Position numbers and translations under genes: made by a program
Assembly (NCBI RefSeq): GCF_020509005.1
Contig: NC_063018.1
Span: 2,976,001 to 3,040,000 of the forward strand
DNA from: Fulvia fulva
Taxonomy: Eukaryota > Ascomycota > Dothideomycetes > Mycosphaerellales > Mycosphaerellaceae
Length of the DNA stretch: 64,000 nucleotides
Direction: 5' to 3'
The notes under the pieces: generated by a model
What the model was told of the DNA's origin: nothing
Database searches by the model: none
What the model saw: only the letters and a program-made list of their open reading frames with translations
In this document: piece after piece, positions 12,465 to 24,000 of the stretch
Layout of the letters: each line of letters begins with the position of its first letter
Position numbering within the stretch: the first letter of the stretch is position 1

Positions 12465-13728
12465 CGACAATCATTTCCTCTGTATCGTCCTGTGTCCTAC
12501 TGCCCTGTGCGTCCTGGTCTACGCCTATCGGCTGTGTACTAAAGGGGAGCCGGGCCTAGTTAGATTCCCTCGCCGCAGCTAGCAGAGCACGTGGCCTCCC
12601 GTACGCCCTAGGCTGCGCATCCTTTACATCGTTCTCGGCCCTAGGGCGCTTATGCCCGACCGCCGCTAGTTGGTTCCGGTGTGGGCTAGCCTCACGGTCG
12701 CCGTAGAATCTTGGGGCGACGGTTCTGTTTGTGATTGCCTTGTTTTTCGCTAGTTTCCGCTGTGGGCATTCCGCACTATACGATGGGTGGTGCCCCGGAC
12801 AGTTCGGGCACCGTCTCGTAGTCGATGTACAGTCCCTAGACATATGGTCTCCTACACAGTTCGAGCAGGCCTGCTTGTTTGTGCACGTGTAGGTTTGGTG
12901 TCCATACTGTTGGCATTTGAAGCATTGGAGGACACGAAAGGATGAGGAGTGCTTTTCTACTGTCTTGAGGCTATATTGCCAGACCAGGCCTTGTTCTATC
13001 GCTAGATCCGCCGCTTTCGCGTCTTGTAGCCATACTATTAGCGCCGAGGCCTTCTTGCCTTCTGGCCATTTCCTATGGAGCCAAGTCGCCTTCTAGATTA
13101 GAGAGTTAAGAGTGACCGGGTTGTCCTCTTGGAGAGCGCGTAGGTGACCCTGGTTGGTTAGGTCAAACTCCTTAGGCATGTCGTGGACTAGGATCGTGAA
13201 TTGTTTCGTTGAGACCTTCGCTGATGCCGCAACCTTAGATGCCTACTGTGGCTGTGCCTCTAGGTGCCTCCTAGCAGTAGCAGAGCTAGTATAGATCTGT
13301 AGAGTGCCGTTGGACTGTTGGTTCACTGCGACCACCCCTGGTTAGTTGATACGTTGGGCGAGCTCCTTGTTCGATAGCTTCGCAACTTCGGCCTGGTCTT
13401 CCTTTGCTACAATGCGGATCGTAACTGCATCGTGCGTTGGGCGGGGGCCTGGTATCGATGCCGCGACCGATGCCTAGCTATAGGGGTGTTGATTCCGGGT
13501 GGCCTTGCTAATCGCCTGGGACGTCGTCCTCATTTCTTGTTGCCCTCGGTGATACGACAGTACAAGCGCCGTGCGTAGCTGAGTAATCATTACCTGTAGA
13601 GACCGGTAAGGGAGCTGATCGTTAGTTTCCATGCTTTTTGCGTCCTCTATAAGTTGCTGCCAGTTGTCTTAGGGGGGCTTCGCCTGTAGGGCCGTAGGCG
13701 CCGTCAGTGCCGTAGCCTGGGCTGCCAT
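12451..13728 (-). pseudogene. L2 ORF1: zinc-knuckle gag-like protein with stops
   Basis: A single 425-codon frame from ATG at 13728 to TAG at 12451-12453, interrupted by several TAG/TAA codons at Trp/Gln positions. Near the C-terminus are three CCHC-type knuckles, CFKCQQYGHQTYTC, CSNCVGDHMSRDC and CPNCPGHHPSYSAEC, followed by a basic tail. In Tad-like LINEs this protein binds element RNA. The ORF2 ATG at 12464 overlaps the end of this frame by 14 bases, suggesting coupled translation. Confidence 0.85.
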
Positions 13729-13991
13729 TGCCTAGGAGTTGCCTAATGTAGCTAGGCACCTCCGCGGCGTTTGGAGCTGAAGAAACAGGGTGAAGAGAGC
13801 TTCAAGCTGTCCAGATTGAATGAGGTAGAACTCCCTCAGTCCTAGGGGCAGTGGCCTGCTTTTTATATCGTTGGAATGGCCTTGATAAGAGCTTTCGAAT
13901 GTGTCGTGTTTTTGGGTGGCTTAATATAGTGATCGGGTATTTAGAGCTACTTCGAAGCTTTTAGGACAAGTATATAGAGGAGACTTTAATA

Positions 13992-16861
13992 TATACTACC
14001 CTTCCTAGGAAAGCCTTATATAGCCGTACCCTATAGCCGACGAAGTAATCGACTTAATAGCAAGTAACGTAATTGCCCTTAATACCCCGAAGGACCTAGG
14101 CACCTAGAAGAGAGGGGGACTCTAAGGCACGGTCGACCTCCCCTAGATCTTAGATAGCTACTACTATATAGTAACCTACTATAGGATCAAACATAAACTC
14201 GAGGTGTCGTTAGACTATATACTAGTTAGGACCTCTATTACGATATAGATATAACATATACTAGCGAGAACCCCTAAGCTAAACTAGGGAAAGGCCTACT
14301 AGGCCAATATCTAGGCGTACCTCGATAACTCTAAGAGGCTAGTCTAGATCGCGTAGTAGTAATATAATAGTAAAGACGAGATAGACGAGGTAGTCTAAGG
14401 GTTAATAGACGAAATAAGAAAAGCGACCTTACTTTACGTTCCGCTTATCTAACTAACAATATAGTCTAAACTATACTAGACGCTAAAGTGTACTACGGTA
14501 GTAAGAGAAATAAGGAGAGCCCGCTAGGTATAGACGAGTAGCTATAGCGAGGAGGCGTAGAAAGTATATAGGGAGGTATACTAATAGAAGAAAGCTATAA
14601 TACGGAGAGAGAAAGCAGTCGGCTAGAGGGCTATAGTAGAAGAAATCGCCGGCAAGCTAGCGAGGATATAGAAGCTAGCGAAATAGGCCCGATAGGACCC
14701 TATATAGGGCCCCTCCTTCTCTATCCTAGCGCTACAATCGCCTAGTAGCCCGGTTAGCGACCCCGAGGCTAAGGCGCGTCTACTAGCTAGTAAGTTCTTC
14801 CCGCCCCTAGTCGAGGCTAATCTAAGTAACATAAACAGCTCTACTCCCCTAGCCCCTAGTATCGCGGTCTAATAGGAGGTGTCCGAGGGAGAAGTTGCCG
14901 CTATACTAAGGAAGTTACCGGCGAAGAAAGCCCCGGGGCCGGATAGGATCCTAAACGAGCTACTAAAGAAGTGTAGAGATCAACTAGTCCTAGTAGTTAT
15001 AGCGATCTTTAACGCCTACCTATAGACCGGATACTACCCGATAGGTTTTAAACAATCGACGACAGTAGTCCTACGTAAGCCGTAGAAGGAAGACTATACG
15101 TAGGTAAAGTCGTACCGCCTAATTACGCTCCTTAATACTCTTAAGAAGGCGCTTAAGAAGCTAGTTATAACGAGACTCTCCGAGGCGGTAGAGGAACACT
15201 CCCTACTCCCGGACACCTAGATAGGTACGCGCCTATAGCGATCGACGCTATCCGCGATAGAACTTATTACCTCTTAGGTAAAGGCTATCTAGTATAAGAA
15301 TAGGGATAAGATAGTATCCTTACTTAGTCTAGACATATCGGGAGCCTTCGACTACGTATTATACCCGCGGCTACTCTATATCCTAAGGTCGAAAGGACTC
15401 CCTAAGTAGCTTATTAACTTCGTACGGTCCTACCTCTAAAACCGTAGTATGTCGATCCTAGTCGGTTAGTACAAAAGCCTATTTTAAGTAGTCTATACTA
15501 GAATCCCGTAAGGCTTAACGCTAGTACCTATCCTATTCCTCTTCTTTATAGCGACGCTACTCCTAGCCCTAGAATCGTAGAATACCGCTACGAGCGGCTT
15601 CGTAGACAATACGAATATTCTAGCGTAGTCTTCCTCGACTAAGGAGAACTATAGGCTACTAGAAGAGAAGGATAAGATCTACGAGGACTAGGCTAGGAGG
15701 CACGGGGCTCGGTTTGCCCTAGAAAAGTACAATCTAATACACTTTACGCGCCGGCTACGGTTCTATAATATACAAGCTTCTATCTAGATATAGGGGTATA
15801 CGACTAACCCGGTAAATTAGCTTAGGATCCTCGGACTATAGGTAGACCTAGCGCTACGGTAGAGGAAGCACGTATAGGCAATATTACGGAAAGCTAAACA
15901 GAATATAGCATTATACTAGAGGCTTACTACGTCTATATAGGGGGTGGACTTCCGGTAGTTACGACTTCTATATACGGCTATTATACGGCTAGTCCTTACC
16001 TATAGTAGCCAAGTGTAGTCCTTAGGCGAGAGAGCCTACCTATCGAAGGGACTCGTCGCGCCGCTAGCGAAGATCTAAAACTAATGCCTAAGGAAGGTTA
16101 CCGGGGTATATAAGTCGACACTAACGAGGATGCTTAAGTACGAGACCGCTATACCGCCGATCGACCTATATATCTAGGGACTACGGACCTCCTACTTAGG
16201 TAAGTCGGTATAGTACCTAGTATAGAAGGTTATCGCTAGTACAGTCGTAAGGGCCCGCAAATTAGTACTAGCGTATAAGGGCATTCGACCCGGAAACGAG
16301 CCGAACTACCGGGTAAGGGACGAATAGCTAGTAATATAATAGGAAGGTAAGAAATCGTTTATAGAGCAACTATAGAAAGAGAGGTAGAATAACTAGGTTA
16401 TAGGGTATAGTAGACGCCCTTAGCTAGCGGGACAACCTAAGGAATAGTTAGCTATAAAATCAGCGGTTAAGCACCCCCCGAAGCTTATCTACTACCGCCT
16501 AACGAGGGTATAGAGTAGTATAGTAACCTAACTACGAAGCAAACACATCGGCCTCTAGGGGTACCTATTATAGAGGAAGGTTCTAGGATACACGAATACT
16601 AGCTGCCCCTACGGCTATCGCTCCTAGAACGTACGGTACGTACTCCTCGTCTATCCGAGGTAGTTACTAGGAAGGGGGGAGTAGATAGTAAAGGCGAGGA
16701 ACCGGACGATTAGGGTACTTCTTAATAACGTTAAGGACCTACGGCGTATTACGAACTAGATACTCGAGAAGGGCTAGCTAGAATAGTACCGCCTAGTAGG
16801 AGTAGTATAGGAAGAGAGGATACGGCGTAGCGCGACGAGATCGGCTAGGAGCGGGAGCTAA
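13992..16861 (+). pseudogene. L1 ORF2 relic, 3' part (endonuclease end, RT, C-terminus)
   Basis: It continues ORF2 after the L2 insertion. It includes the remaining endonuclease, the RT and the C-terminal domain up to TAA at 16859-16861. The RT core reads GFVDNTN at about 15597 (the second catalytic Asp codon is now Asn), against GFVDDTN in L2. Stops are dense throughout. The 3' UTR runs to the ATCT-repeat tail. Confidence 0.85.
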
Positions 16862-17047
16862 CGGGATAGTAATATAGACTACGTACGTTTAGAGGGAAAG
16901 CTAATCTAGATAAGGAGAAGTCGGGGGCGGGAAGGGTTTTCACCTATTCGGGTTTCCCTTTGTATATAACAATAGATATATACCTATATAGGCCGAATAG
17001 GGTCCTAGAATAGGAGAATAACAAATCTATCTATCTATATATATCTA

Positions 17048-17173
17048 TATAGAATAGACAAGTATTGCTCTTAAAGAGGCTATAGGTAACTAATTAGTCA
17101 CCTAATTCTTAGCGTACGTGGCCTTAAGTTTTGATGATAGGCTGTTGCCTATGTGCACGCTTGGATCGCGACA
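17048..17173 (+). repeat. Left arm of inverted repeat bounding the island
   Basis: It matches the reverse complement of 26433-26558 over about 126 bp. About eleven of the twelve differences I count are C-to-T or G-to-A, mostly turning CpA/TpG into TpA, so the left arm is RIP-mutated and the right arm is not. It directly follows the tail of LINE L1. I do not recognise the parent element. Confidence 0.8.
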
Positions 17174-17309
17174 GAATATAGGTAGTAAGATAACTAAGAC
17201 TAGCAGGGCCCGTAGCGCTACGCCGGGCGGTTTCACTTCTAGGCGCAATTCTTTATCTCTCCCCTATGCTGCTTGATCCACTTTGCATTGAGCTTGCACG
17301 CCACACGCT
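17174..17309. other. Upstream region of the small mitochondrial gene
   Basis: It is partly TpA-rich up to about 17200, then of normal composition. There is a pyrimidine-rich stretch (TCTCTCCCC) at about 17256-17264 shortly before the ATG at 17310, which is common in fungal promoters. No other feature was recognised. Confidence 0.4.
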
Positions 17310-17699
17310 ATGATACGAACATCGCGGCGCCTGATCACGGCCAGACGCGTCTTGTTTGCCCGCAATGCTTCCACCGAGACGGCAGCACAACATGCACCAC
17401 CCGCAATACCCGCAGGCCCAGCGCAACCAGTGCAGCCAACGAATCGGATACGGACCTTGACACCGGAGCAGAAGCAGTTCCTGGAGACACACGAGACGAA
17501 CAAGAAGCTGAGGACACCGCCAAGGGGAGGAGATAGAGGGCTGTACTTGACGGCATTGGCGTTGCTGCTGGTCATGCCACCGGCGAGTTACTTCTGGTGG
17601 CAGCATCGGGCAGAGCATATGGGTCAGAAGAAGCAGGAGATGATGAAAGAGCTGGAGGTGAGGAGGAAGGCTTTTCGGGAGGCGGTACAGAAGTCATGA
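17310..17699 (+). CDS. Small putative mitochondrial single-pass membrane protein
   Basis: An uninterrupted 129-residue protein. The N-terminus (MIRTSRRLITARRVLFARNA) is rich in Arg, lacks acidic residues and resembles a mitochondrial presequence. It is followed by a Pro/Ala-rich linker, one likely transmembrane helix at about residues 78-95 (YLTALALLLVMPPASYFWW), and a basic, charged helical tail (QKKQEMMKELEVRRKAFREA). This layout is typical of small inner-membrane assembly factors of respiratory complexes, but I cannot match it to a named family. It lies in the RIP-free island beside the mutated LINE. Length and residue use look genuine; function is unknown. Confidence 0.7.
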   Translation: MIRTSRRLITARRVLFARNASTETAAQHAPPAIPAGPAQPVQPTNRIRTLTPEQKQFLETHETNKKLRTPPRGGDRGLYLTALALLLVMPPASYFWWQHRAEHMGQKKQEMMKELEVRRKAFREAVQKS

Positions 17700-18010
17700 A
17701 GCATTGTGCTTCGCTAGAGTACAAGTCTCTGAGAAAGCAGGACTAGGTGGAAACACTTCGGCAGCGAGCACTGCCTATACTTCTTGATAAGAATGATTGC
17801 TCAGACCTTCGAGCCACCAGGCTGCCGGGAATGGTCCAAGTCACCCGAGATGGCGTGCGATCGCCATTGCCGTCAACGGGACAACGTTGCGAGGCTCACC
17901 GAGTCCCCACACAGCCTCCGACAGCTGCAGTGACTGCGGAAGGCAGCCTCGAACGTCGTAGCTTGTGATAGTGCCGGATGGCTGCTCGGTCCGTTATCAA
18001 CGGCCACGCC
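17700..18010. other. Intergenic, no feature seen
   Basis: Normal base composition, no RIP signature and no convincing coding frame between the small gene and the end of the F-box-like pseudogene on the opposite strand. Confidence 0.5.
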
Positions 18011-19514
18011 TCACGACATCGCCGAATCCCAGCTTCCGTCCTTCAGCTCGACATCAAGTTCCTGCGCTAGAGCTTCGACCTCAGCACACTTCACCTCCTG
18101 CAATCTCCAGCCACGCTCGCGCCATGCCGCATACCATATGTCAAGATGATCTATCTGGGGAAAATGTGCATCTCGAAGCGTGCATCGGTGCGAAGTGTCT
18201 CCCTCGCATGAACCAGGACGCATTTGATGCCATCACAGAGTTGTGCGGGACCCAAGGCGTCATTCACAAGAAGGTCCTTAAGCACGACAGACCTCATTTG
18301 TCGATGCCGCCACAAAAATGGCTTTAGAAGCCTAGTGTCGACTGTGGCTGGCTTCTCGTGCTCACCCCATAGATGCAGCTTCGAGAGATTTGGGAAGTGA
18401 CCGTACTTCAAGAAAGCTTCCAACACAGGATCCTTGCCGGTCTGGTCGCATAAGTCCCATCTTCCCATGTACAGCTCCAGCTCCTCGATGTGCGATACTA
18501 CGCCGATGATTGTCCGCCAGAAGGAGGGCTTGACCCGATCGTACATGTCGTCGCTGCATGTGACGCTGAGCTTCGATGATCCTGACAGGACTGCGAGCAG
18601 TGTCTCATCCTTGATTTGACTCGCTCCAATACTCTAGTCGATATTGTGGGGTAGGGGTTCACCCGTCGGGCTACCAAGCTTCAAATGCTCGTAGGCAACA
18701 TCTGCATCATTCAATGCCTCGAAGAAATCCCCAATACCTACAGGGCACTCCGGCTAGGGAAGCGCTGCGGTCCAGCCCAGAGTTATCTTCTCTGTCGTGG
18801 GTGCCTCATCGCAGATTTTGCAAGGCCCGTGGGTCTGGCTGCGGTACTCGGTACTGTACCACAAAGAGTCTCCATTGAGGCCAGCCTGCGAAATCGTCGT
18901 TACAACTGAGACGGTGTTGAGCGCCGAGAGTCAAGAAAGACCAGTGGCTAAGACCTTGACATCTTCCTGATTCAGACTTCCGAAGTTTCCATCCCACGGG
19001 TGAAGTGGAGCCTGGAGAATGTGGCCTGTCGTAAGCTCCTGATACCGGCGAAACAAGCTCGCGCAGAGCTCAGGCTCGTCAATCGACTCTCCCCGCTCCG
19101 CCTGAGCGTCTTTGAACAGTTTCTGGAACTCATCGTATACCACAACCCGGAACTCCGGATCCATTCCCATGCCATTTGCAAGAAACGTCACGTGGCGGAT
19201 GTGCCGCTGGAACAATCTGGTGCTGCCGATACTAGCAAAGTTGGCGAGAGATATCTTGGTTGGCGCCACGTAGAGAACGTCTAGCACGTTCTGTCGTTAA
19301 TTCAGTATCTACGATTGAACTGGACTTCACTTTCGCGCATGCTTACTTTGGGCATGTCATCGACAAGGTGTGCGAGCCTCTTTGGAAATACTGTGCGGAG
19401 CTTCAGTCGATCTGACTTGTTGAGGTGCGAGCCGATCTCGAGCAGAATTTCCGCTGGAAGACGCTCGCACAGATATTGGCCGCCGGTGAGATGTTGGTCG
19501 TGGTTTGGGGCCAT
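18011..19514 (-). pseudogene. F-box-like protein gene, frameshifted (paralogue 1)
   Basis: Read on the minus strand from ATG at 19514, the first 71 codons carry an F-box-like segment (LPAEILLEIGSHLNKSDRLK at about residues 20-40), then stop at 19302. The family sequence resumes in another frame at 19287 (VLYVAPTKISLANFASIGST, RLFQRHIRHVTFL) to 18931, then in further frames at 18546-18151 (ELYMGRWDLCDQTGKDPVLE) and about 18110-18011 (EALAQELDVELKDGSWDSAM). Paralogue 2 has the same order of blocks. F-box proteins are substrate receptors of SCF ubiquitin ligases. Several frame breaks make this a probable pseudogene, although a multi-intron gene cannot be excluded. Confidence 0.6.
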
Positions 19515-19794
19515 TCCGGTGTTACGGTGGCGGTGTTGTGCAGTGTGTTGGTCGTGATTAGTGGTTGGTGCTATTGAAACGCGATGGGACTGAAAAGCAA
19601 GACAAAGTGAAAACTCGCGCACGGACTCCTGCTTCAAAAGTACGTAGGGCAGGAACGATTTAACCTCACTTTGCGCGTGTGGCCTGAACCTTCAACGTCG
19701 CGATGCAGAGCGCGACTGCTTCGAGCCTGCCGATCAAGCCTGCCGAACTGGAGGTCCCAATACTCTTGATCACAATGCAATGCTGCATGCTGTT
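19515..19794. other. Spacer between the two F-box-like paralogues
   Basis: It holds the presumed promoter of paralogue 1 and the 3' flank of paralogue 2, both on the minus strand. No other feature was seen. Confidence 0.4.
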
Positions 19795-21013
19795 CTATCT
19801 TATTGGTGCCGTAGTACGCATCACAACCTCGCCATACTCCCAGCTCTCATCCTTCAGCTCTACCCCGAGTTCCTGAGCCAGCTCATCGAAGTCCTTGGCG
19901 GGGACGCTGCACTTTGGAAAGATCTATGATCCGCAAGGATAACCCATAAGGCAAGAGCACATATCGTCAGAGTGTCTGCACGGTCTGAACAGCCTCAACC
20001 TGCAGGTACGGACAGCCGCCAGGCCATGGCTGAGGAGCGATCTGAAAGTTTCGTGCACGTCTGAGCTGCATGTCTCGGCACATGTGGATGGCAAGATGGC
20101 ACTCATCTCGACGTGCTGAAGCGCGCCGGCATGGCGCGTCAAGAAACTGTTGAGCAGCTTTGAGTCAACAATGTGTGGATCTTTTTCTTTAGGACCCTCG
20201 ATGGTTAGCCTGCGCAAGTGTTGGAAGTCTCCAGACTCCAGAAAGTGGTCGACGACCTTGCAGTCTTGTTTGGCTGCATCGAAGAATTTCTGATCGGTCT
20301 GGAGCCCAAGACAGAGCGCGAGCTCTTTCAAGTTCACCGCCGACTTGACAAAGGACTCCCAATACTGATCCCGATCTTTGATGCTCAAGCGGCGGGAGTC
20401 CTGACAGCTGATGCTGAGCTTAGTGAGCCTAGACACAGTAGCTGCGGACACTACTGGCGGCATCCTACCGCAAGTGTCCTGGAGACGGAAGTCAAGTTGG
20501 TCGTGAGGAGCCATCCCGAGGCTCATCGTCCGGAGCCCAGGCGCCGAATTGTTCACTGCCGCGAAGAAATCCTGAACGTGGCCTTCTCTGACAGATCGAA
20601 TGACTGCATAATCCGACCAGCATGGCAGCCGGACTCGGTGCCTCCCAAAGCATAGTGACCGCTCGCCTTTGCTTCCTCGACTTGATCCTCGGTGTACCAG
20701 ACCGTGCTCCTGTTCAGGCCGTCTCTACAAATTCTGAGCGATACCGAAGCGGTGGTGAGATGGGGCAGCTGACTCAAGCCTTTCGTGAGGCACTGGTCAA
20801 TCTCATCTGCTTCTGTATGCTCCAAACGCAAAGCCTGAAGTGTCGTCCAGCTATCTCGCACCTCGTCTTCGTCAAGGCCCCAGATTTTACTCCACCTGTC
20901 AAGGGTCCAGAAATCGCGCCCCTGGCGCTCTTGCTCACGGGTTGCATTGGGATGTGTCGAGGCTCTCACCATATTGGGCAAGAAAACCACCTCGACAATA
21001 TGCTTCTGGAAGA
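19795..21013 (-). pseudogene. F-box-like protein gene, 5' end lost at Copia C2 (paralogue 2)
   Basis: Minus strand. The surviving part starts at FFQKHIVEVVFLPNM just before the Copia junction at about 21014, so the F-box and first third are missing. The frame stops at 20553, while a shifted frame (DFFAAVNNSAPGLRTMSLGM) continues to a TAG at 19924-19926. The same frame beyond that TAG still encodes FDELAQELGVELKDESWEYG and ends at 19795. These blocks match paralogue 1 in order. It is a relic of a tandemly duplicated family, disabled by a frameshift, a nonsense codon and loss of its 5' part. Confidence 0.65.
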
Positions 21014-24000
21014 ATGGACTGCCGTGGTGACAACCGTGGCAACAGCCGCGGTGACAAGGGTCGTGGCAGCAGCCGCGGCGACAAGAACAAAGACAAGGAC
21101 AACAACAGGCCAAGCGGCTGCTGGAACATCACCGGCGAGCCCAAGGACACCTGTCACAAGGGCCTGTTCTCATGCGATGTGATCAACCCCGACAAGCGCC
21201 CAGCAAAGGATCAGCGCTCAGAGCAGTGGAAGAAGTACTGGAAAAACTTCATCAACTACTGCTTCAGCGACGACGGCGAGCGTCTGCTTGGCGTGTTGAA
21301 TCGCAACAATCGCAAGGACCAGGAACGTGACAAGGCTATTGCTGATGCGAAGAAGGCATCACCAAGCGATAAGGGCTTTGTTGGCCTTACTGTTCTTTCT
21401 AGCTCAATTAGCAAGTTGAGCGTCAACTTCAGGGATTGCTGGGTGTATGATAACTGTTCAGACACTCATGTGATCAATCATCATGACCAGGAGGGTGTAG
21501 AGTTCATTGCAGAGCGCCTCACCACCTCAGAAATCCAGGCTGGAACAACCACCTTTCCAATTGCAGCGTTAGGGCGTGTTCATATGTCAATTGGGGGCCA
21601 TTCATTCACCTTGCTGGATGTGGCTTACTGCCCAGGCTTTCATGTGAACGTCATCTCTCACACACGCATGGAAAGAGCCGGACTCTGGTGGCACGGACGC
21701 AGCAATTCAATGTGGCACAACGACACTAAATTGATGGACCTACACCGCCCTACTGGTACAATCCCTTTCTTCAAGGTGGTCACACCACCTAAGTCACCCA
21801 TCATTTACCAATGGCCTACAAAAGAGGGCCTAGTACTGCCGAAGGTCACTGAAAAGATGCGCAACGCGCACTTCATCAGCACTATTGGCAGGGGTGCAAA
21901 CATCGGCGATGAACCTGCCAACAGCGCAGCGTCTCCAACTGCTCAAGAGGATGGTGACCGCACCGTTCTCGCAGTCATGAACAGCACTGGGGGCACTCAA
22001 GGTGCAGCTACGTCCAGCAGGACCCCCATCAAACACCGAAAGCTCTCTGGCCGCCAGTGGCATCAAATCTTTGGTCACATTGGCGCTGAACGCATCAAGC
22101 AGTTGCCGCTCAGAGTTGAGGGGGTGATCATTAACGATGGTCCAAGCGCACCCCTCACTGCACATTGCAGAGCATGTGGGCTTAGCAAAGCTCACAAGGT
22201 GCACAATCGGTCTCAGCCCATCAGGGTGATGACCCTATACGGCCACATGGCCATGGACTTGGCAGAATTCACTGTCGCCTACAACGGTGACAGGTACCTC
22301 GTCCACTTCTACGATCTGGATACCCATGGACACTTCCAGTTCACCATCAAGAACAGGGATCAGCAATCGGTGTTGGCTTGCTTCAACAGCCTGCTGAGCT
22401 TCATCAACTTCATTGGTCGCAGGTTCGTATGCTTCTACAGCGACAACGAGCCCGCCATTAGGAAGGTGTTTCGCTCAGTCATCAACAACAACAAGATTGA
22501 ATGGCACGCAACCGCGGAATACGCGCCTGCGCAGGACCCAGCAGAAAGAGCTGGAGCTCTGATCATCACCATGAGCAGAACCATTCGCATCCACGCACGA
22601 TTGCCGGAAAAGCTTTGGCCAGAATGCACTGCAGCAGCGGTGTACATCCTCTGGCGATCCCCTATCCAGTCAAAGGGCTGGAAGACCCCATTCGAATTGG
22701 CAACAGGACGAATTCCGAACGTGGGTCACATAGTAGTGTATGGCTCCCTTGCATACGTGTTCATCCATGGACCAGATCAGCCTGGCAAGAGCGAGAAACT
22801 CCAAGAGAGAGCGCTCATAGGCTACCTTGTGGGATACGACTCCACTAACATCTACCGCGTATGGGACCCATCAAAAGATAGGGTTATGCGAGTCAAGGAC
22901 GTCCTCTTCGATGAGACCACGTTCTATGACCTATCACGCCTAACAGCAGGGTACACGACCCCTGTCGAGAACATCGCAACAGCGGAACCGGCTGAAGAGC
23001 CTGAACAATACTACGACCTGTATGTCGCTCATCACGAGCAAGACACAGCACAGGCCGAGGGGGTGGAAGAACAGGCTCAGCAGCCGCACACCCAACAACC
23101 TCGAGACGCCCACCAAAAGCTCCTTGGGCAAGAACCACACTGGCCGCAACACCGCGAGTCAGCAACATATAACCAAAAAGACCGGCAAATCGAGCACGTA
23201 ACAGATCACGTGACTCAAGACAACACACAGCAGTCAGCACACAACACCACTAACTACTACGACACCCTGCAGCAGCAGATAATGGATGCCCTCACCGCAG
23301 AAGACCGTGAGGAGATCATGGGCAACACGGACCCTGATCGCGAGCCATATCCATTCACATTCACACCACCAGAAGACGCGTTAACACACAACGCGTCCAA
23401 CACACCACTCTTCCCCCTAGAGCCAGAGCTCTACACACCAGAGGAGTCCAACTATGCAGTCACAGAGAATGGAAAGCGCCTACGAACGGCCTACTTCCAC
23501 CATGCACTGCACCAGATCATGGTCGCTAATGTAATCATCGGCCAGATGTCCGGCATACGACCCAGAACACGCGCCTATCGCGACAAGAGCGATCGAAGCC
23601 CTACACGAAGAGGCAACAGCCCTCCAAGGCGTGTCAACACCACTACCTCTATGCACCGCGATGACCTTCCGCCCGAACCTTCTAACTACCGAGCCGCTAT
23701 GAAACACCGCTTCTCCCAACAGTGGATCGAAGCTATGGCCAAGGAGTTTGCCAAAGCCCTGGCAACAGGCACATTCAGATGGGCAACAAAGGAAGAGAAG
23801 GATCAGGATGCTCAGCAAGAGGAGGGACTTCAGCCACTACTGCCGCTCAAGTGGGTGTACAAATACAAACTGGACGAGCACGGCATGCTGAAGAGCTTCA
23901 AGGCTAGGCTATGCGCAAGAGGCGATTTGCAAGGAACACACTTAGACACATACGCCGCCACACTGCCAGCAAGCATGTTCCGCCTCTGCTGTGCTATAGC

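Larger units (their letters stand above)
8973..13977 (-). mobile_element. Near full-length Tad-like LINE L2, lightly RIP-mutated
   Basis: A non-LTR element on the minus strand with ORF1, ORF2 and a 3' tail of ATCT/GATA repeats at 8973-8984. It is flanked by a 14-bp target duplication AGGAGACTTTAATA (8959-8972 and 13978-13991). It is inserted antisense into a RIP-mutated copy of its own family. Its sequence retains CpA/TpG over most of its length, but scattered TGG-to-TAG and CAA/CAG-to-TAA/TAG changes have broken both ORFs. Confidence 0.93.
6978..17045 (+). mobile_element. RIP-mutated Tad-like LINE L1, split by LINE L2
   Basis: L1 occupies 6978-8972 and 13992-17045 on the plus strand, interrupted by L2 (8973-13977, minus strand), which belongs to the same family. 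It has two former ORFs and a 3' tail of ATCT repeats at about 17025-17044. Relative to L2 nearly every CpA/TpG has been lost, so no frame is open. The 5' limit is set by the end of the C0 LTR at 6977 and is approximate. Confidence 0.9.

Noticed and set aside
20218..21182. Plus-strand open frames across the F-box relic, including the first 58 codons upstream of the Copia ATG
   Set aside because: They are antisense to the F-box-like coding sequence and show no conserved motifs.
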